NCBI RefSeq assembly: GCF_050337105.1
Contig: NZ_JAKJSQ010000008.1
Coordinates: forward strand, 1-64,000
Source of the DNA: Aliivibrio_A kagoshimensis
Lineage (GTDB): Bacteria > Pseudomonadota > Gammaproteobacteria > Enterobacterales > Vibrionaceae
Direction of reading: 5' to 3'
Length of the DNA stretch: 64,000 nucleotides
The translations under genes were made by a program, and so were the position numbers. Shown here piece after piece: positions 9,862 to 17,420 of the stretch. The notes below the pieces were generated by a model, which saw only the letters and a list, made by a program, of their open reading frames with translations, was not told the origin of the DNA and did not search any database. Each line of letters opens with the position of its first letter. Within the stretch, counting starts at the first letter, position 1.

Positions 9862-9939
9862 AAAAGTGTGACGGGAGCGCAACGGGTTGCCATACCGTCT
9901 CACTTTTTGGTGAGATGGTTTTTGGCGGCTTACCGCCAA
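9862..9939. other. Structured non-coding block: three overlapping hairpins
   Basis: Three stems are visible. (A) 9862-9874 pairs with 9895-9907 (12 of 13 positions), enclosing GCAA-CGGG-TTGC. (B) 9895-9903 can instead pair with 9910-9918 (9 pairs with one G-U) around a T-rich loop. (C) TTGGCGG 9922-9928 pairs with CCGCCAA 9933-9939 around CTTA. A and B compete for the same strand. On the minus strand stem A is followed by TTTT downstream of the integrase, so it may be an unusual terminator; an oriT, packaging or regulatory RNA role is also possible. The rest of 9598-9949 holds no gene. Confidence 0.6.
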
Positions 9940-9949
9940 GCTTATTTTA

Positions 9950-11203
9950 CTAAGATATGTTCAATTTTAAGCTATTCACGGCATCGACCAGCTCTTCTGG
10001 GGAGAGTGGTTTCGCATAATGGCCGTAGGTCATCGTGTTGTGTTTATGTCCCACAATCTGAGCAACAACATACTCTTCAATGCCAGCCTTTTGGAATTCG
10101 TCGACAACGGTATGGCGGAATGAATAAGCGGTTGGTCGTTGTCCCGCTTTAAAGTGACAGGCATCCAGAACATCACCAAAAGCGGCACGATAGTCTTTTG
10201 ACCAATCTAGGTCATCACCACGCGGAGTCAGGTCAAAAAGCTGAATCGCACCTTGTTGTTTACGCCGCTCTACATAATCAAGAAAGCCAGAGTGAAGCAA
10301 CTTTTTGTGTATTGGCACTATTCTGTTGGACGCGGCATTTTTCAGGTGTTGGTTTTCCGCATCATCGGAAAAGTGAATACAAGGTAATTCACCTAACTTG
10401 ATGTCCTTGATGCGAAGCTGGCAAGCTTCTGAGGGGCGACAGCCTTGATGCATCTGCAACTTGGTTATCCAATCAAACTGCTCACCTTGCTCCTGGTAGG
10501 CTCTACTAGAAAATAGCTTTTTTAGCTCTACCGCTTTCCAGCGCCTGCGTTGGGTTGAGGAAGTTGTCTTCTTCGGTAATTTCACCACCATAAAAGGATT
10601 GCTTACCATCAACTCCTTTGCCACGCACCAATTAAAGAACTGCCGATTGGCAGCCAAATAGTCCTTCAAGCTTTTATGGCTCAACTTACGTTGAATCAGT
10701 TCATCTCGGTAAGCCATGGCTTGGCTGTTGCTCGGTTTCACATCGCCTTGGCTAGATAGGTAGTTTAAAAAATCGCTACAACGTTGCTGAAGCTGTTTAA
10801 TGGTGAGCTGAGTGACATTCTCTAGCTGCTTGGATGCAATGAACTGAGCAAGTACCTCTTTACAAACACCAGTTCGGGGCGGTGATGTCTTTGATGCTGT
10901 TGTAGCACTAAGCAGTGGTGCTCTAATCGTGGTTTCTGGTTGGGAGCGATAACTTTGACGGAATTGATTGATGGCATCAGCAAGTTCGGCTTTGAACTCG
11001 ACAAAGCTCAATGCAGTTGCTTTGGCTTTATCAAACAGAGCGTGAAGTCGTTGAACCTGTTCGATATTTCTCAGATAAGCAACTTTTCGCTCACGAGTCA
11101 GAAGGGAGAATTTGAACTCTTTAGGATAACCTCTATCGCGCAATGGAAGAGGGGTTGCGATTCGTGTGTAGTAAATGCTATTTGGAAGTCTCAATAAGTA
11201 CAT
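9950..11203 (-). CDS. int: Tyrosine-type site-specific recombinase (integrase)
   Basis: Catalyses integration and excision of the element at tRNA-Ser. 417 residues: an N-terminal arm-binding region (1-60, MYLLRLPNSIYYTRI), a core-binding SAM-like domain (about 115-205) and a C-terminal catalytic domain (about 225-410). Visible catalytic residues: Arg in HQGCRPSEACQL, the SFRHT box with RH (the usual preceding His is Tyr), GHKHNTM and the nucleophile Tyr in YGHYAK. Start chosen at ATG 11203 because CCACCT (AGGTGG on the coding strand) lies 5 bases upstream; the longer frame begins at GTG 11212. It lies directly beside the tRNA-proximal att site. Confidence 0.9.
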   Translation of the reverse strand: MYLLRLPNSIYYTRIATPLPLRDRGYPKEFKFSLLTRERKVAYLRNIEQVQRLHALFDKAKATALSFVEFKAELADAINQFRQSYRSQPETTIRAPLLSATTASKTSPPRTGVCKEVLAQFIASKQLENVTQLTIKQLQQRCSDFLNYLSSQGDVKPSNSQAMAYRDELIQRKLSHKSLKDYLAANRQFFNWCVAKELMVSNPFMVVKLPKKTTSSTQRRRWKAVELKKLFSSRAYQEQGEQFDWITKLQMHQGCRPSEACQLRIKDIKLGELPCIHFSDDAENQHLKNAASNRIVPIHKKLLHSGFLDYVERRKQQGAIQLFDLTPRGDDLDWSKDYRAAFGDVLDACHFKAGQRPTAYSFRHTVVDEFQKAGIEEYVVAQIVGHKHNTMTYGHYAKPLSPEELVDAVNSLKLNIS

Positions 11204-11252
11204 CTGTGCCACCTATATGTGCAAGATGATTTTCGAGGCTCCAGATACGAAA

Positions 11253-11276
11253 AAACCGCTGTAAAAACAGCGGTTT
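11253..11276 (-). terminator. Terminator of tRNA-Ser, supplied by the element
   Basis: AAACCGCTGT (11253-11262) pairs with ACAGCGGTTT (11267-11276) around AAAA; on the minus strand the stem runs into TTTTTT. It lies 13 bases past the tRNA 3' end and replaces the original hairpin now at 7102. Confidence 0.8.
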
Positions 11277-11280
11277 AATC

Positions 11281-11314
11281 TTTTAATGTGGCGGAGAGAT
11301 AGGGATTTGAACCC
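11281..11314. repeat. Attachment site copy within the intact tRNA-Ser (34-bp direct repeat)
   Basis: Identical to 7125-7158. It covers eight bases past the CCA, the acceptor 3' strand and the T-arm 3' half of tRNA-Ser(UGA), the usual target segment of tRNA-specific tyrosine recombinases. Confidence 0.92.
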
Positions 11315-11379
11315 TAGGTACGCTATAAACGTACGCCGGTTTTCAAGACCGGTGCTTTCAACCACTCAGCCATCTCTCC
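11289..11379 (-). tRNA. serT: tRNA-Ser (anticodon UGA)
   Basis: 91 nt with CCA encoded. Acceptor GGAGAGA pairs with TCTCTCC, discriminator G. The anticodon stem-loop CCGGT-CTTGAAA-ACCGG has anticodon TGA and matches the E. coli serT anticodon arm. There is a long variable arm (GTACG...CGTAC), as in class II tRNAs, and a T arm TAGGG-TTCAAAT-CCCTA. It reads UCA codons. The intact copy sits at the integrase end of the element, so integration preserved function. Confidence 0.96.
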
Positions 11380-11536
11380 GTGTGGTGTGCGGGCATAATA
11401 CATAGGGGAAATAGCCTTGTAAACTCTTAATTTGTTTATGTGTTTACTTTATGTTCAAAAATTTGAAATAAAATGATATTTCCTGCAAATTACCACTGTT
11501 GTTATACTGAGTACTCTCTTTAAAGGTAATGAGATA

Positions 11537-12667
11537 ATGAGTAAATGTCGATTTGCAACGTTTAATGTCGCGTTAAATAGAGCGCACTCTGGGCAGTTGA
11601 AGCAAGAGCTAATGCATACTAAAAGCCTGCAGATAAAAAATGTGGCCGAGACGCTGCAACGAACTCGTCCTGATGTCGTGCTGCTCAATGAGTTTGACCA
11701 TGATGGTGAGGGTGAAGATCGTGAGATGTTAACCTTGTTTCAAGCAAACTATTTAGACCGTTCTCAAAATGGGGCGCTGCCGATTCACTACCCTTATGTC
11801 TATATGGCCGCAACCAACACGGGCTTACTGAATAGGGCGTCGTATAGCCATGTGGAGGAACCTAAGCTTCCAGAGCACGGTTTTGGTTTTGGTGATTTTC
11901 ATGGGCAGTATGCCTTTGTTATTTTGTCTAAGTATCCCCTCGACATTGAGCGCTGTAGAACCTTTCAACATTTTTTATGGCAGCAGATGCCGAATGCGTG
12001 TCTGCCAACTTTAGCCAACGGACAGTCATATTATAATCAGCAAGTGCTGCAGCATTTTCGATTGTCGTCTAAAAACCATGTAGATCTCCCTGTAGTGATT
12101 GAAATAAACAATCAACGCCATCGGGTTCATCTGTTAGCCATGCACCCCACACCACCCATCTTTGAAGGAACCGAAAAACGCAATAGTCGCCGTAATCATG
12201 ATGAAATAAGGCTGTTTGCTGACTACATCAACAGTAAAGAGGTACAGTATATTATTGATGATAATGGAGAGCGAGGAGGGGTAGTTCCTAATGCAAGCTT
12301 TGTGCTGATGGGTGACTTCAATGCTGACCCAAATGATGGTGACTCTTATCGAAATGCGATCAACCAACTGTTACTTCACCCTAGGGTTAATGCTCAAGTG
12401 GCGACGGGCAGTAGGGTGCCGAAAAGCCTTGGAGCCCAAGCATATTCCGAACAGTCAGGCTACCAATCTAAAGGTGAAAGCGCTGCTCATACTCATCTGT
12501 TTCCACTGCGTTTGGATTATGTCCTACCATCAGCTGATTTGACGGTAGTAGGCAGCGGGGTATTTTGGCCGACACAATACGATGAACAAGACTACTTGGT
12601 GGCCGATACACGTCGTTGCCAACAAACCTCTGATCACCGATTGGTTTGGGTTGATGTCGTTTTGTAA
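11537..12667 (+). CDS. Endonuclease/exonuclease/phosphatase-family hydrolase
   Basis: 376 residues of the metal-dependent EEP fold shared by DNase I, inositol phosphatases and sphingomyelinases. Signature pieces: the N-terminal FATFNVA strand, VVLLNEFD with the metal-binding Glu (about residue 52), HLLAMHPTPP in the middle, LMGDFNADPNDGDSY (about 257-270) and the final SDHRLVWVDV with catalytic Asp-His. No signal peptide is seen, so it should be cytoplasmic, although many relatives are exported. Substrate cannot be told from sequence. It is a single gene, convergent with the barrel protein gene 21 bases downstream, with AAAGG upstream of the ATG. Confidence 0.85.
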   Translation: MSKCRFATFNVALNRAHSGQLKQELMHTKSLQIKNVAETLQRTRPDVVLLNEFDHDGEGEDREMLTLFQANYLDRSQNGALPIHYPYVYMAATNTGLLNRASYSHVEEPKLPEHGFGFGDFHGQYAFVILSKYPLDIERCRTFQHFLWQQMPNACLPTLANGQSYYNQQVLQHFRLSSKNHVDLPVVIEINNQRHRVHLLAMHPTPPIFEGTEKRNSRRNHDEIRLFADYINSKEVQYIIDDNGERGGVVPNASFVLMGDFNADPNDGDSYRNAINQLLLHPRVNAQVATGSRVPKSLGAQAYSEQSGYQSKGESAAHTHLFPLRLDYVLPSADLTVVGSGVFWPTQYDEQDYLVADTRRCQQTSDHRLVWVDVVL

Positions 12668-12688
12668 ATAGATGGAACATAGTGAGAG

Positions 12689-13210
12689 TTAGAATTTGTA
12701 ACCCACAGTGAGCGCGGATTGGCCAGAGAAATGGCTGTCCATCTCTAACATATCGAAATTCACATCGACATAGATACCGACATCAAAATTCGCTCTGACC
12801 CCCATACCTACGACGGCTGACGAGTTGCTTGTAGAGACTATCTCTTCAGAAATGCCATTTCGCTCTTCACTATAGTGAGCGATGCCTAAAAAGCCATAAG
12901 GTTTGATATCCCACCCGTTAAGGTCAAAAGCATAACCAATATCTGCGCCTATTTTTATGGCTTCCCCCTTCAAACCTATGCCACTCTCTTGATTGGATTC
13001 ATAAGACGTTTTAATTCCAACGATACGGTTAATATCATAACCGTATTCCAATTTAATGCCGTCACCATAATCAAAATAGTGTGTGCCTAATTTTTCGATA
13101 AAGGTGGTGTTGTAACCTAGGCCAATCCGGCTTCCGCTGTACTCTTCATCGGCTTGTACACTTAGGGTTGGTAGTGATAGTACGATAAAGGCAATGATTG
13201 TTTTTTTCAT
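12689..13210 (-). CDS. Outer-membrane beta-barrel protein (OmpA-like small porin family)
   Basis: 173 residues with a Lys-rich signal peptide (about 1-20, cleavage after VQA). The mature part shows the alternating hydrophobic/polar strands of an eight-stranded barrel (for example RIGLGYNTTF, IKLEYGYDI, IGADIGYAFDL, IKPYGFLGIAHY, VVGMGVRANFDVGIYVDVNFDM) and ends in the C-terminal strand ALTVGYKF, a classic terminal-Phe BAM insertion signal. Most similar in layout to the Outer_membrane_b-barrel (OmpX/OmpW-size) family. No peptidoglycan-binding domain. Specific role unknown. No terminator was seen between it and the convergent gene. Confidence 0.82.
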   Translation of the reverse strand: MKKTIIAFIVLSLPTLSVQADEEYSGSRIGLGYNTTFIEKLGTHYFDYGDGIKLEYGYDINRIVGIKTSYESNQESGIGLKGEAIKIGADIGYAFDLNGWDIKPYGFLGIAHYSEERNGISEEIVSTSNSSAVVGMGVRANFDVGIYVDVNFDMLEMDSHFSGQSALTVGYKF

Positions 13211-13331
13211 GGGGATTTACGCTCTCATAAGTAAATTCATAGGGGATATTGTACGTATAGAATGAAATTTGAATAATCAATGGTTGGAATTCAATAGATA
13301 ACGTCTGGTTATTAATGAACTTACTATTACA

Positions 13332-13375
13332 TTGCATATTATTAAGTATGGTGTTATACATGACTATAACACCAT
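13332..13375 (+). promoter_or_regulatory. Promoter and operator of the GntR-ABC operon
   Basis: TTGCAT (13332-13337), 17-base spacer, TATACA (13355-13360). A perfect inverted repeat covers the -10: ATGGTGTTATA (13348-13358) and TATAACACCAT (13365-13375) with a 6-base centre. This fits autoregulation by the YtrA-type repressor encoded 17 bases downstream. Confidence 0.7.
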
Positions 13376-13391
13376 CACTTGAGGCGAGACT

Positions 13392-13763
13392 ATGCAGCAG
13401 TGGGACGATAAATCCCCCATTTATCGACAACTAAGCGAACAAATATCGAGTCAAATCCGAGATGGCATTTGGCAAGAAGGTTCTGCACTTCCCTCAGTGA
13501 GAGGGGTAGCAGCGGATCTTAAAATCAATCATTTAACGGTAATGAAAAGTTATCAACTCCTCGTCGATGAGGCGTTGGTTGAGAAGCGAAGAGGGCAAGG
13601 CATGTTTGTTTGTATTGGCGCAATTGCCGCGCTAAAAGCGAAAGAACGGCAACACTTTATTGATGTGGATATTCCTGCACTGGCTAAAAAGTTAACGCGC
13701 ATGGAGATCAGTGTTGAAGAGATGAACCAGCAGTTGAATGCACTCTTAAGGGAGCAGAAATGA
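13392..13763 (+). CDS. GntR-family repressor, YtrA subfamily
   Basis: 123-residue DNA-binding protein. The winged helix-turn-helix (about 8-75) carries PIYRQLSEQISSQIRDGIW and the LPSVRGVAADLKINHLTVMKSYQLL recognition region; only a short helical tail follows (about 80-120), as expected for the YtrA subfamily, whose members regulate an adjacent ABC transporter and often respond to cell-wall-active agents. The stop overlaps the ATPase start by 4 bases (ATGA), so the three genes form one operon. It likely represses its own promoter through the inverted repeat at 13348-13375. The ribosome site GAGGCGAG precedes the ATG. Confidence 0.9.
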   Translation: MQQWDDKSPIYRQLSEQISSQIRDGIWQEGSALPSVRGVAADLKINHLTVMKSYQLLVDEALVEKRRGQGMFVCIGAIAALKAKERQHFIDVDIPALAKKLTRMEISVEEMNQQLNALLREQK

Positions 13764-14641
13764 ATACGTTAATCCGTGTTGAACATGTATCAAAATCTTA
13801 TGGTGACCACCAGGCACTGAATAACGTCAGTTTCGAAATAAAAGCAGGCCAAGTGCTTGGATTACTTGGGCATAACGGTGCGGGTAAGTCGAGTTTAATT
13901 GGCGCTATGCTGGGTGCTCACGCTTATCATGGGGATATCTCGGTGTTAGGGCTTGAACCTCGAAACGACCGAGCAAAGATCATGAATGAACTTTCGTATA
14001 TCTCCGATATTTCCGTTTTACCTGGTTGGATGAAAGTGAGCGCAATCGTGCGTTATATGTCAGGGGTTCATCCAAGCTTTAACAAAGAGGAGGCTCTACA
14101 ACGCATTAGCACAACGGATATTCCTCTTAATGCGAAGGTGCAATCACTGTCAAAAGGGATGAAGGTGCAGTTACACCTTGCCTTAGTGATGGCAACCAAT
14201 TGTAAAGTGCTGATCTTGGATGAGCCAACCCTAGGGCTCGACCTAATGTACCGAGAGCGATTTTATCGTGAACTATTAGAGTGGTTTCATGATGATGAAA
14301 GGGCGTTGGTCATCGCCAGTCACGAGGTGTCTGAAATCGAACATCTGCTTACTGATGTATTGGTGTTAAAGCAGGGAGACGTCGTTTTGCATAGCGAATT
14401 AGAGTCTTTAGAGGCTAAGTATGTTCAATTAACCGCGAAAGGAGATGACGCAGTAACGGCTAGCCAACTGTCACCTATTTCAATGAAGCAGGGATTAGGA
14501 AGTGTACAGATGATCTTTACCAGTGATAAACGTGACGACATTATCCCATTAGGTGAGTTGTCATCGATTCGTCTAGCGGATTTGTTTGTGGCACTGCAAA
14601 CCAATGAATCAGTAGCGATGGAAGCGGGGACGACGGCATGA
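13760..14641 (+). CDS. ABC transporter ATP-binding protein
   Basis: 293-residue ATPase subunit of an exporter-type ABC system. Walker A GHNGAGKSS (about 37-45), signature SLSKGMKVQLHLA (about 132-144), Walker B VLILDEPTLGLD (about 153-164) and the switch His in IASHEV (about 190). A C-terminal regulatory part follows from about 215. The LSKG signature instead of LSGG is common in this YtrB/CcmA-like group. It overlaps both neighbours by 4 bases and would pair with the membrane protein encoded next. Substrate unknown; relatives act in antibiotic or envelope-stress response. Confidence 0.9.
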   Translation: MNTLIRVEHVSKSYGDHQALNNVSFEIKAGQVLGLLGHNGAGKSSLIGAMLGAHAYHGDISVLGLEPRNDRAKIMNELSYISDISVLPGWMKVSAIVRYMSGVHPSFNKEEALQRISTTDIPLNAKVQSLSKGMKVQLHLALVMATNCKVLILDEPTLGLDLMYRERFYRELLEWFHDDERALVIASHEVSEIEHLLTDVLVLKQGDVVLHSELESLEAKYVQLTAKGDDAVTASQLSPISMKQGLGSVQMIFTSDKRDDIIPLGELSSIRLADLFVALQTNESVAMEAGTTA

Positions 14642-15465
14642 GAACGACCTGGTATATGTTAGAAAAAGAGATATTAGAACATAAAATAGTCACCCGTTTA
14701 CCGCTGTTTATGGTTGCTTGTGCCGTACTGTTCATTTCAGGTGTGGTGTGGAATATCGAATATAGATTAACCATTAATTCGGTCAATTTTGCGGAGATTA
14801 CTGATTCGATTGTGGTGAATGGGTACGCGGGCAGCATTGGGGCGATTAATTTTGCAGTCTCAAGTTTAGTCTCTTTGATGCTCTCTACGATCTACTTAGG
14901 AAAGACACTGCGAAAAGAGAAAGAGGAAGGCAGTATCATGTTTTGGCGCAGTATGCCGATTACGGACACACAATCCGTGCTGGTAAAGCTGTTATTTGCG
15001 CTGATAGTTATCCCGTTGATATGCTCATTACTTTTGATGTCGGCAGATGTCATGATTTGGATAGTGAGTTTAGTCTTTTCTGACGCAATCTCTAATTTCT
15101 CGTCATCAGTTACGCTGAGTGAGATGGTTATTCATTGGATTGAGTTTGTTAGTCGGATGTGTATTGCATCGATTGCCCTGTTTCCATTTGCGAGCTTGAT
15201 ACTTGTTGCTTCACAGAAAACCAAATACCCATTAATTGCTATCTTTTTCGGTGGGTACATTGTGAGTCTGTTAGGAACCTATCTGTTTGGGACATCAATG
15301 ATCAGTGACATTCTTCAACAAAATTTGTCCCTGCCTATGTCGATTATCTTTTCGGATACTCTAATAGAAGGTCTTCAGTTTGGTGAGAGTACCTATTCGA
15401 TGATCTCTCTTGTGGCAGGAGCTCTATTGTTGGCGATTGCGATTAAGTTGCGCTCAGATAACTAA
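14638..15465 (+). CDS. ABC transporter permease (ABC-2 type)
   Basis: 275-residue membrane subunit with six hydrophobic segments (about 20-42, 66-88, 108-135, 165-190, 200-222, 250-270) and the extended cytosolic stretch GKTLRKEKEEGSIMFWRSMPITDTQSVLVKL-type that is typical of ABC-2 exporters coupled to their ATPase. Partner of the preceding ATPase (4-base overlap). With the YtrA-type regulator this makes a complete three-gene transporter operon. Direction of transport (export) is inferred from the family. Confidence 0.85.
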   Translation: MRTTWYMLEKEILEHKIVTRLPLFMVACAVLFISGVVWNIEYRLTINSVNFAEITDSIVVNGYAGSIGAINFAVSSLVSLMLSTIYLGKTLRKEKEEGSIMFWRSMPITDTQSVLVKLLFALIVIPLICSLLLMSADVMIWIVSLVFSDAISNFSSSVTLSEMVIHWIEFVSRMCIASIALFPFASLILVASQKTKYPLIAIFFGGYIVSLLGTYLFGTSMISDILQQNLSLPMSIIFSDTLIEGLQFGESTYSMISLVAGALLLAIAIKLRSDN

Positions 15466-15475
15466 AGACGAACAG

Positions 15476-15502
15476 AGAGAGCCTTCTTAAGTGAGGCTCT
15501 CT
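15476..15502. terminator. Hairpin between convergent genes
   Basis: AGAGAGCCT (15476-15484) pairs with AGGCTCTCT (15494-15502) around a 9-base loop. The T-run is weak on both strands, but its place between the convergent ABC permease and diguanylate cyclase genes suits a bidirectional terminator. Confidence 0.55.
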
Positions 15503-15522
15503 ATCATTACAAGGCACACTTG

Positions 15523-16755
15523 TTACACACTGAGTTGGTTTCGGCCCGCTTTTTTCGCTCGGTAGAGTGCTTCATCCGCTTTTTTTAACACTTCAGCAGG
15601 TTTGCTTAATTCGTCATTATCAGCATAACCAATACTGATCGTGACGTTCACACTCCCTTTCTTCACCTTTTTACGACGTTTTTGTTGTCCAGTTTCATCA
15701 TCTTCAGGCCTATTTTCACTGTTTCGTATCACCATCTTATAGTCAGCAATACTTTCTCGCAGCGCTTCTAGATACTCTTCTGCCTCTTCAATACGTTTCC
15801 CTCTGAACAAAACCGTAAACTCTTCGCCACCGTATCGATATACCTTGGCATGCCCTTGAGTTTTTCTCATTAAGCTAGCGACTAACCTAAGGACGTGATC
15901 ACCGGTATCGTGGCCATAGGTATCATTAAATTGTTTAAAATGGTCGATATCCAGCATTGCAATGGTATAGGTACGGCCTAATTGGCTCATTTCCGCTTCT
16001 AAAGCACGTCTACCAGGTATGCTGGTTAACTGGTCGATAAAAGCCAGTTCATGGCTGGTGGCCATCACATTCAGAATAAGAAGAATTCCGGCCAAGGTGA
16101 AAAGGGTACTAGAGATAAATTGAACGTTAAACAGTAAAAAGGTTAATGATGAGAGCAGCAAGCAAGAGAAAATGGCTTGATCGGTATTATCATTTCGACT
16201 CAAAATCAATAAGGCAGAGATACCACAAAGGATCACATTGTACAGTACGACAATAAAGGGCAAAGGTGAGACTTCTGGAAAAGTGAGTAAGTAGGATTGC
16301 CATATCCAACTCATGTCATTCTCAGCAAAATGCGCAATGGTTACCGCGCTCCAAACCAGCATAAATAGCAGCATAAATATGAAATAGGTTCCAATTTTGG
16401 GAATGATTCTTCGATTTGGGAAGAGAAACACGGACATCAAACAGACTGGGATTAAAATCGCGAGTAGAGTGAACTCAATGCGGGTGGTGCCTTCGTTTAA
16501 ACTGATTTGCAAACGACTTTGAATAAAGTAATACGCTACCGCCATCACAATCGCGATTAAACCTGTTCGACCTTGGTTGAAGGGTTGGCTTAACATGATG
16601 GTGATGATAAACAAGACATAGGGAAGGATGTAGGTGACATCCGGATTATCAGCAGAAACTGAGATAATCGAATCCATACCTAAGATAGATACAATTGAGA
16701 AAAATACGGGCAACAGAAGTTTGAGCGCCGGCTGATTAAGTAAGCTAAATGACAT
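15523..16755 (-). CDS. Membrane diguanylate cyclase
   Basis: 410 residues. The N-terminal half (about 1-235) is about eight hydrophobic helices with no recognised sensor family. The GGDEF domain (about 240-410) has AMLDIDHFKQFNDTYGHD and motif GGEEF (preceded by RY); no RxxD I-site is visible. A charged insert of about 20 residues (ending KRRKKVKKG) interrupts the domain before the VNVTISIGYA strand, which is unusual. It ends with ADEALYRAKKAGRNQL. Makes c-di-GMP at the inner membrane. It is divergent from the ComFB-like gene, 163 bases away. No strong Shine-Dalgarno is seen. Confidence 0.88.
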   Translation of the reverse strand: MSFSLLNQPALKLLLPVFFSIVSILGMDSIISVSADNPDVTYILPYVLFIITIMLSQPFNQGRTGLIAIVMAVAYYFIQSRLQISLNEGTTRIEFTLLAILIPVCLMSVFLFPNRRIIPKIGTYFIFMLLFMLVWSAVTIAHFAENDMSWIWQSYLLTFPEVSPLPFIVVLYNVILCGISALLILSRNDNTDQAIFSCLLLSSLTFLLFNVQFISSTLFTLAGILLILNVMATSHELAFIDQLTSIPGRRALEAEMSQLGRTYTIAMLDIDHFKQFNDTYGHDTGDHVLRLVASLMRKTQGHAKVYRYGGEEFTVLFRGKRIEEAEEYLEALRESIADYKMVIRNSENRPEDDETGQQKRRKKVKKGSVNVTISIGYADNDELSKPAEVLKKADEALYRAKKAGRNQLSV

Positions 16756-16918
16756 TAATTTCTTTAATTGTTAAATAGGTTCATAAATTTTGAATAAGGA
16801 TACGTTGAAAATTGCGGAATCTGAAATTTTTGTTCTATTGTTAAGACATACGCATAGTAAACATTACCGAATTTTTCACCACAGAATGTTACCACTTTTT
16901 CGTTAACGAGGATATTCA

Positions 16919-17269
16919 ATGTATATAAGCTCTGATGTACATAACTATATGGAAAAACTAATCGCCAATGAGCTATCAGATCTTGGTTTTTTTGAGAAAT
17001 ACAACTCTGACCAAATCGCGGATTTATTTTGTCTCATTCTTAACCGCGTTCCGTCAATCTACATCCGTAATGATATCGATATGGCGTACTCTATGCCAGA
17101 TGAGAAGCGAATTGAATTGCAAAAATTAGTCTCTAGCACCATACAAATTGTTGAGCCTATGATTCAAAACGACAGAAGGCATCGAGTGGAAGAGGATATA
17201 GATACCTACTTCAAGTCTCGGGCTGAATTGGAAGCTGAAGAGGACTCAAACGACAATATCTTCAACTAA
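16919..17269 (+). CDS. ComFB-family protein (candidate cyclic-dinucleotide receptor)
   Basis: 116-residue soluble helical protein. The CLILNRVPSIYIRNDIDMAYSM segment (about 40-61) matches the ALNRLPPxY core typical of the late-competence ComFB family. The C-terminal ~35 residues are strongly acidic. In cyanobacteria, ComFB proteins have been reported to bind cyclic dinucleotides including c-di-GMP; that is recalled knowledge, not tested here. The setting between two c-di-GMP enzyme genes fits such a receptor role but does not prove it. Start at ATG 16919 with GAGG 8-10 bases upstream. No other competence gene is near. Confidence 0.72.
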   Translation: MYISSDVHNYMEKLIANELSDLGFFEKYNSDQIADLFCLILNRVPSIYIRNDIDMAYSMPDEKRIELQKLVSSTIQIVEPMIQNDRRHRVEEDIDTYFKSRAELEAEEDSNDNIFN

Positions 17270-17278
17270 CAAGGAAAA

Positions 17279-17303
17279 GGGCAATCAATGAGTGTATTGC
17301 CCT
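17279..17303. terminator. Possible terminator after the ComFB-like gene
   Basis: GGGCAAT (17279-17285) and ATTGCCC (17296-17302) form a 7-bp stem with a 10-base loop ten bases past the stop. There is no plus-strand T-run, so termination is uncertain. Confidence 0.35.
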
Positions 17304-17420
17304 AAATACTCAAGTTTGGAAACATATACATAGAATAATTTGGCAGGTGAAGTTGCAATTAGTAGGGTTCATAGACTACGTTAATACATAATATTTCTAT
17401 TTATGGTAATGACTTAATTG

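Larger units (their letters stand above)
7125..11314. mobile_element. Integrative element in tRNA-Ser(UGA), about 4.2 kb
   Basis: Bounded by exact 34-bp direct repeats (7125-7158 and 11281-11314), the second lying within the intact tRNA-Ser gene. Contents, all genes on the minus strand: four small genes of unknown function, a structured non-coding block, and a tyrosine integrase beside the tRNA end. The element brings its own terminator (11253-11276) just downstream of the tRNA 3' end. No relaxase, replication, capsid or excisionase gene was recognised. The small size suggests a satellite or mobilisable element that borrows transfer functions, which is inference. Confidence 0.85.

Noticed and set aside
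9868..10152. Plus-strand 94-residue ORF over the integrase end
   Set aside because: Antisense shadow of the integrase and hairpin block, with no coding features.
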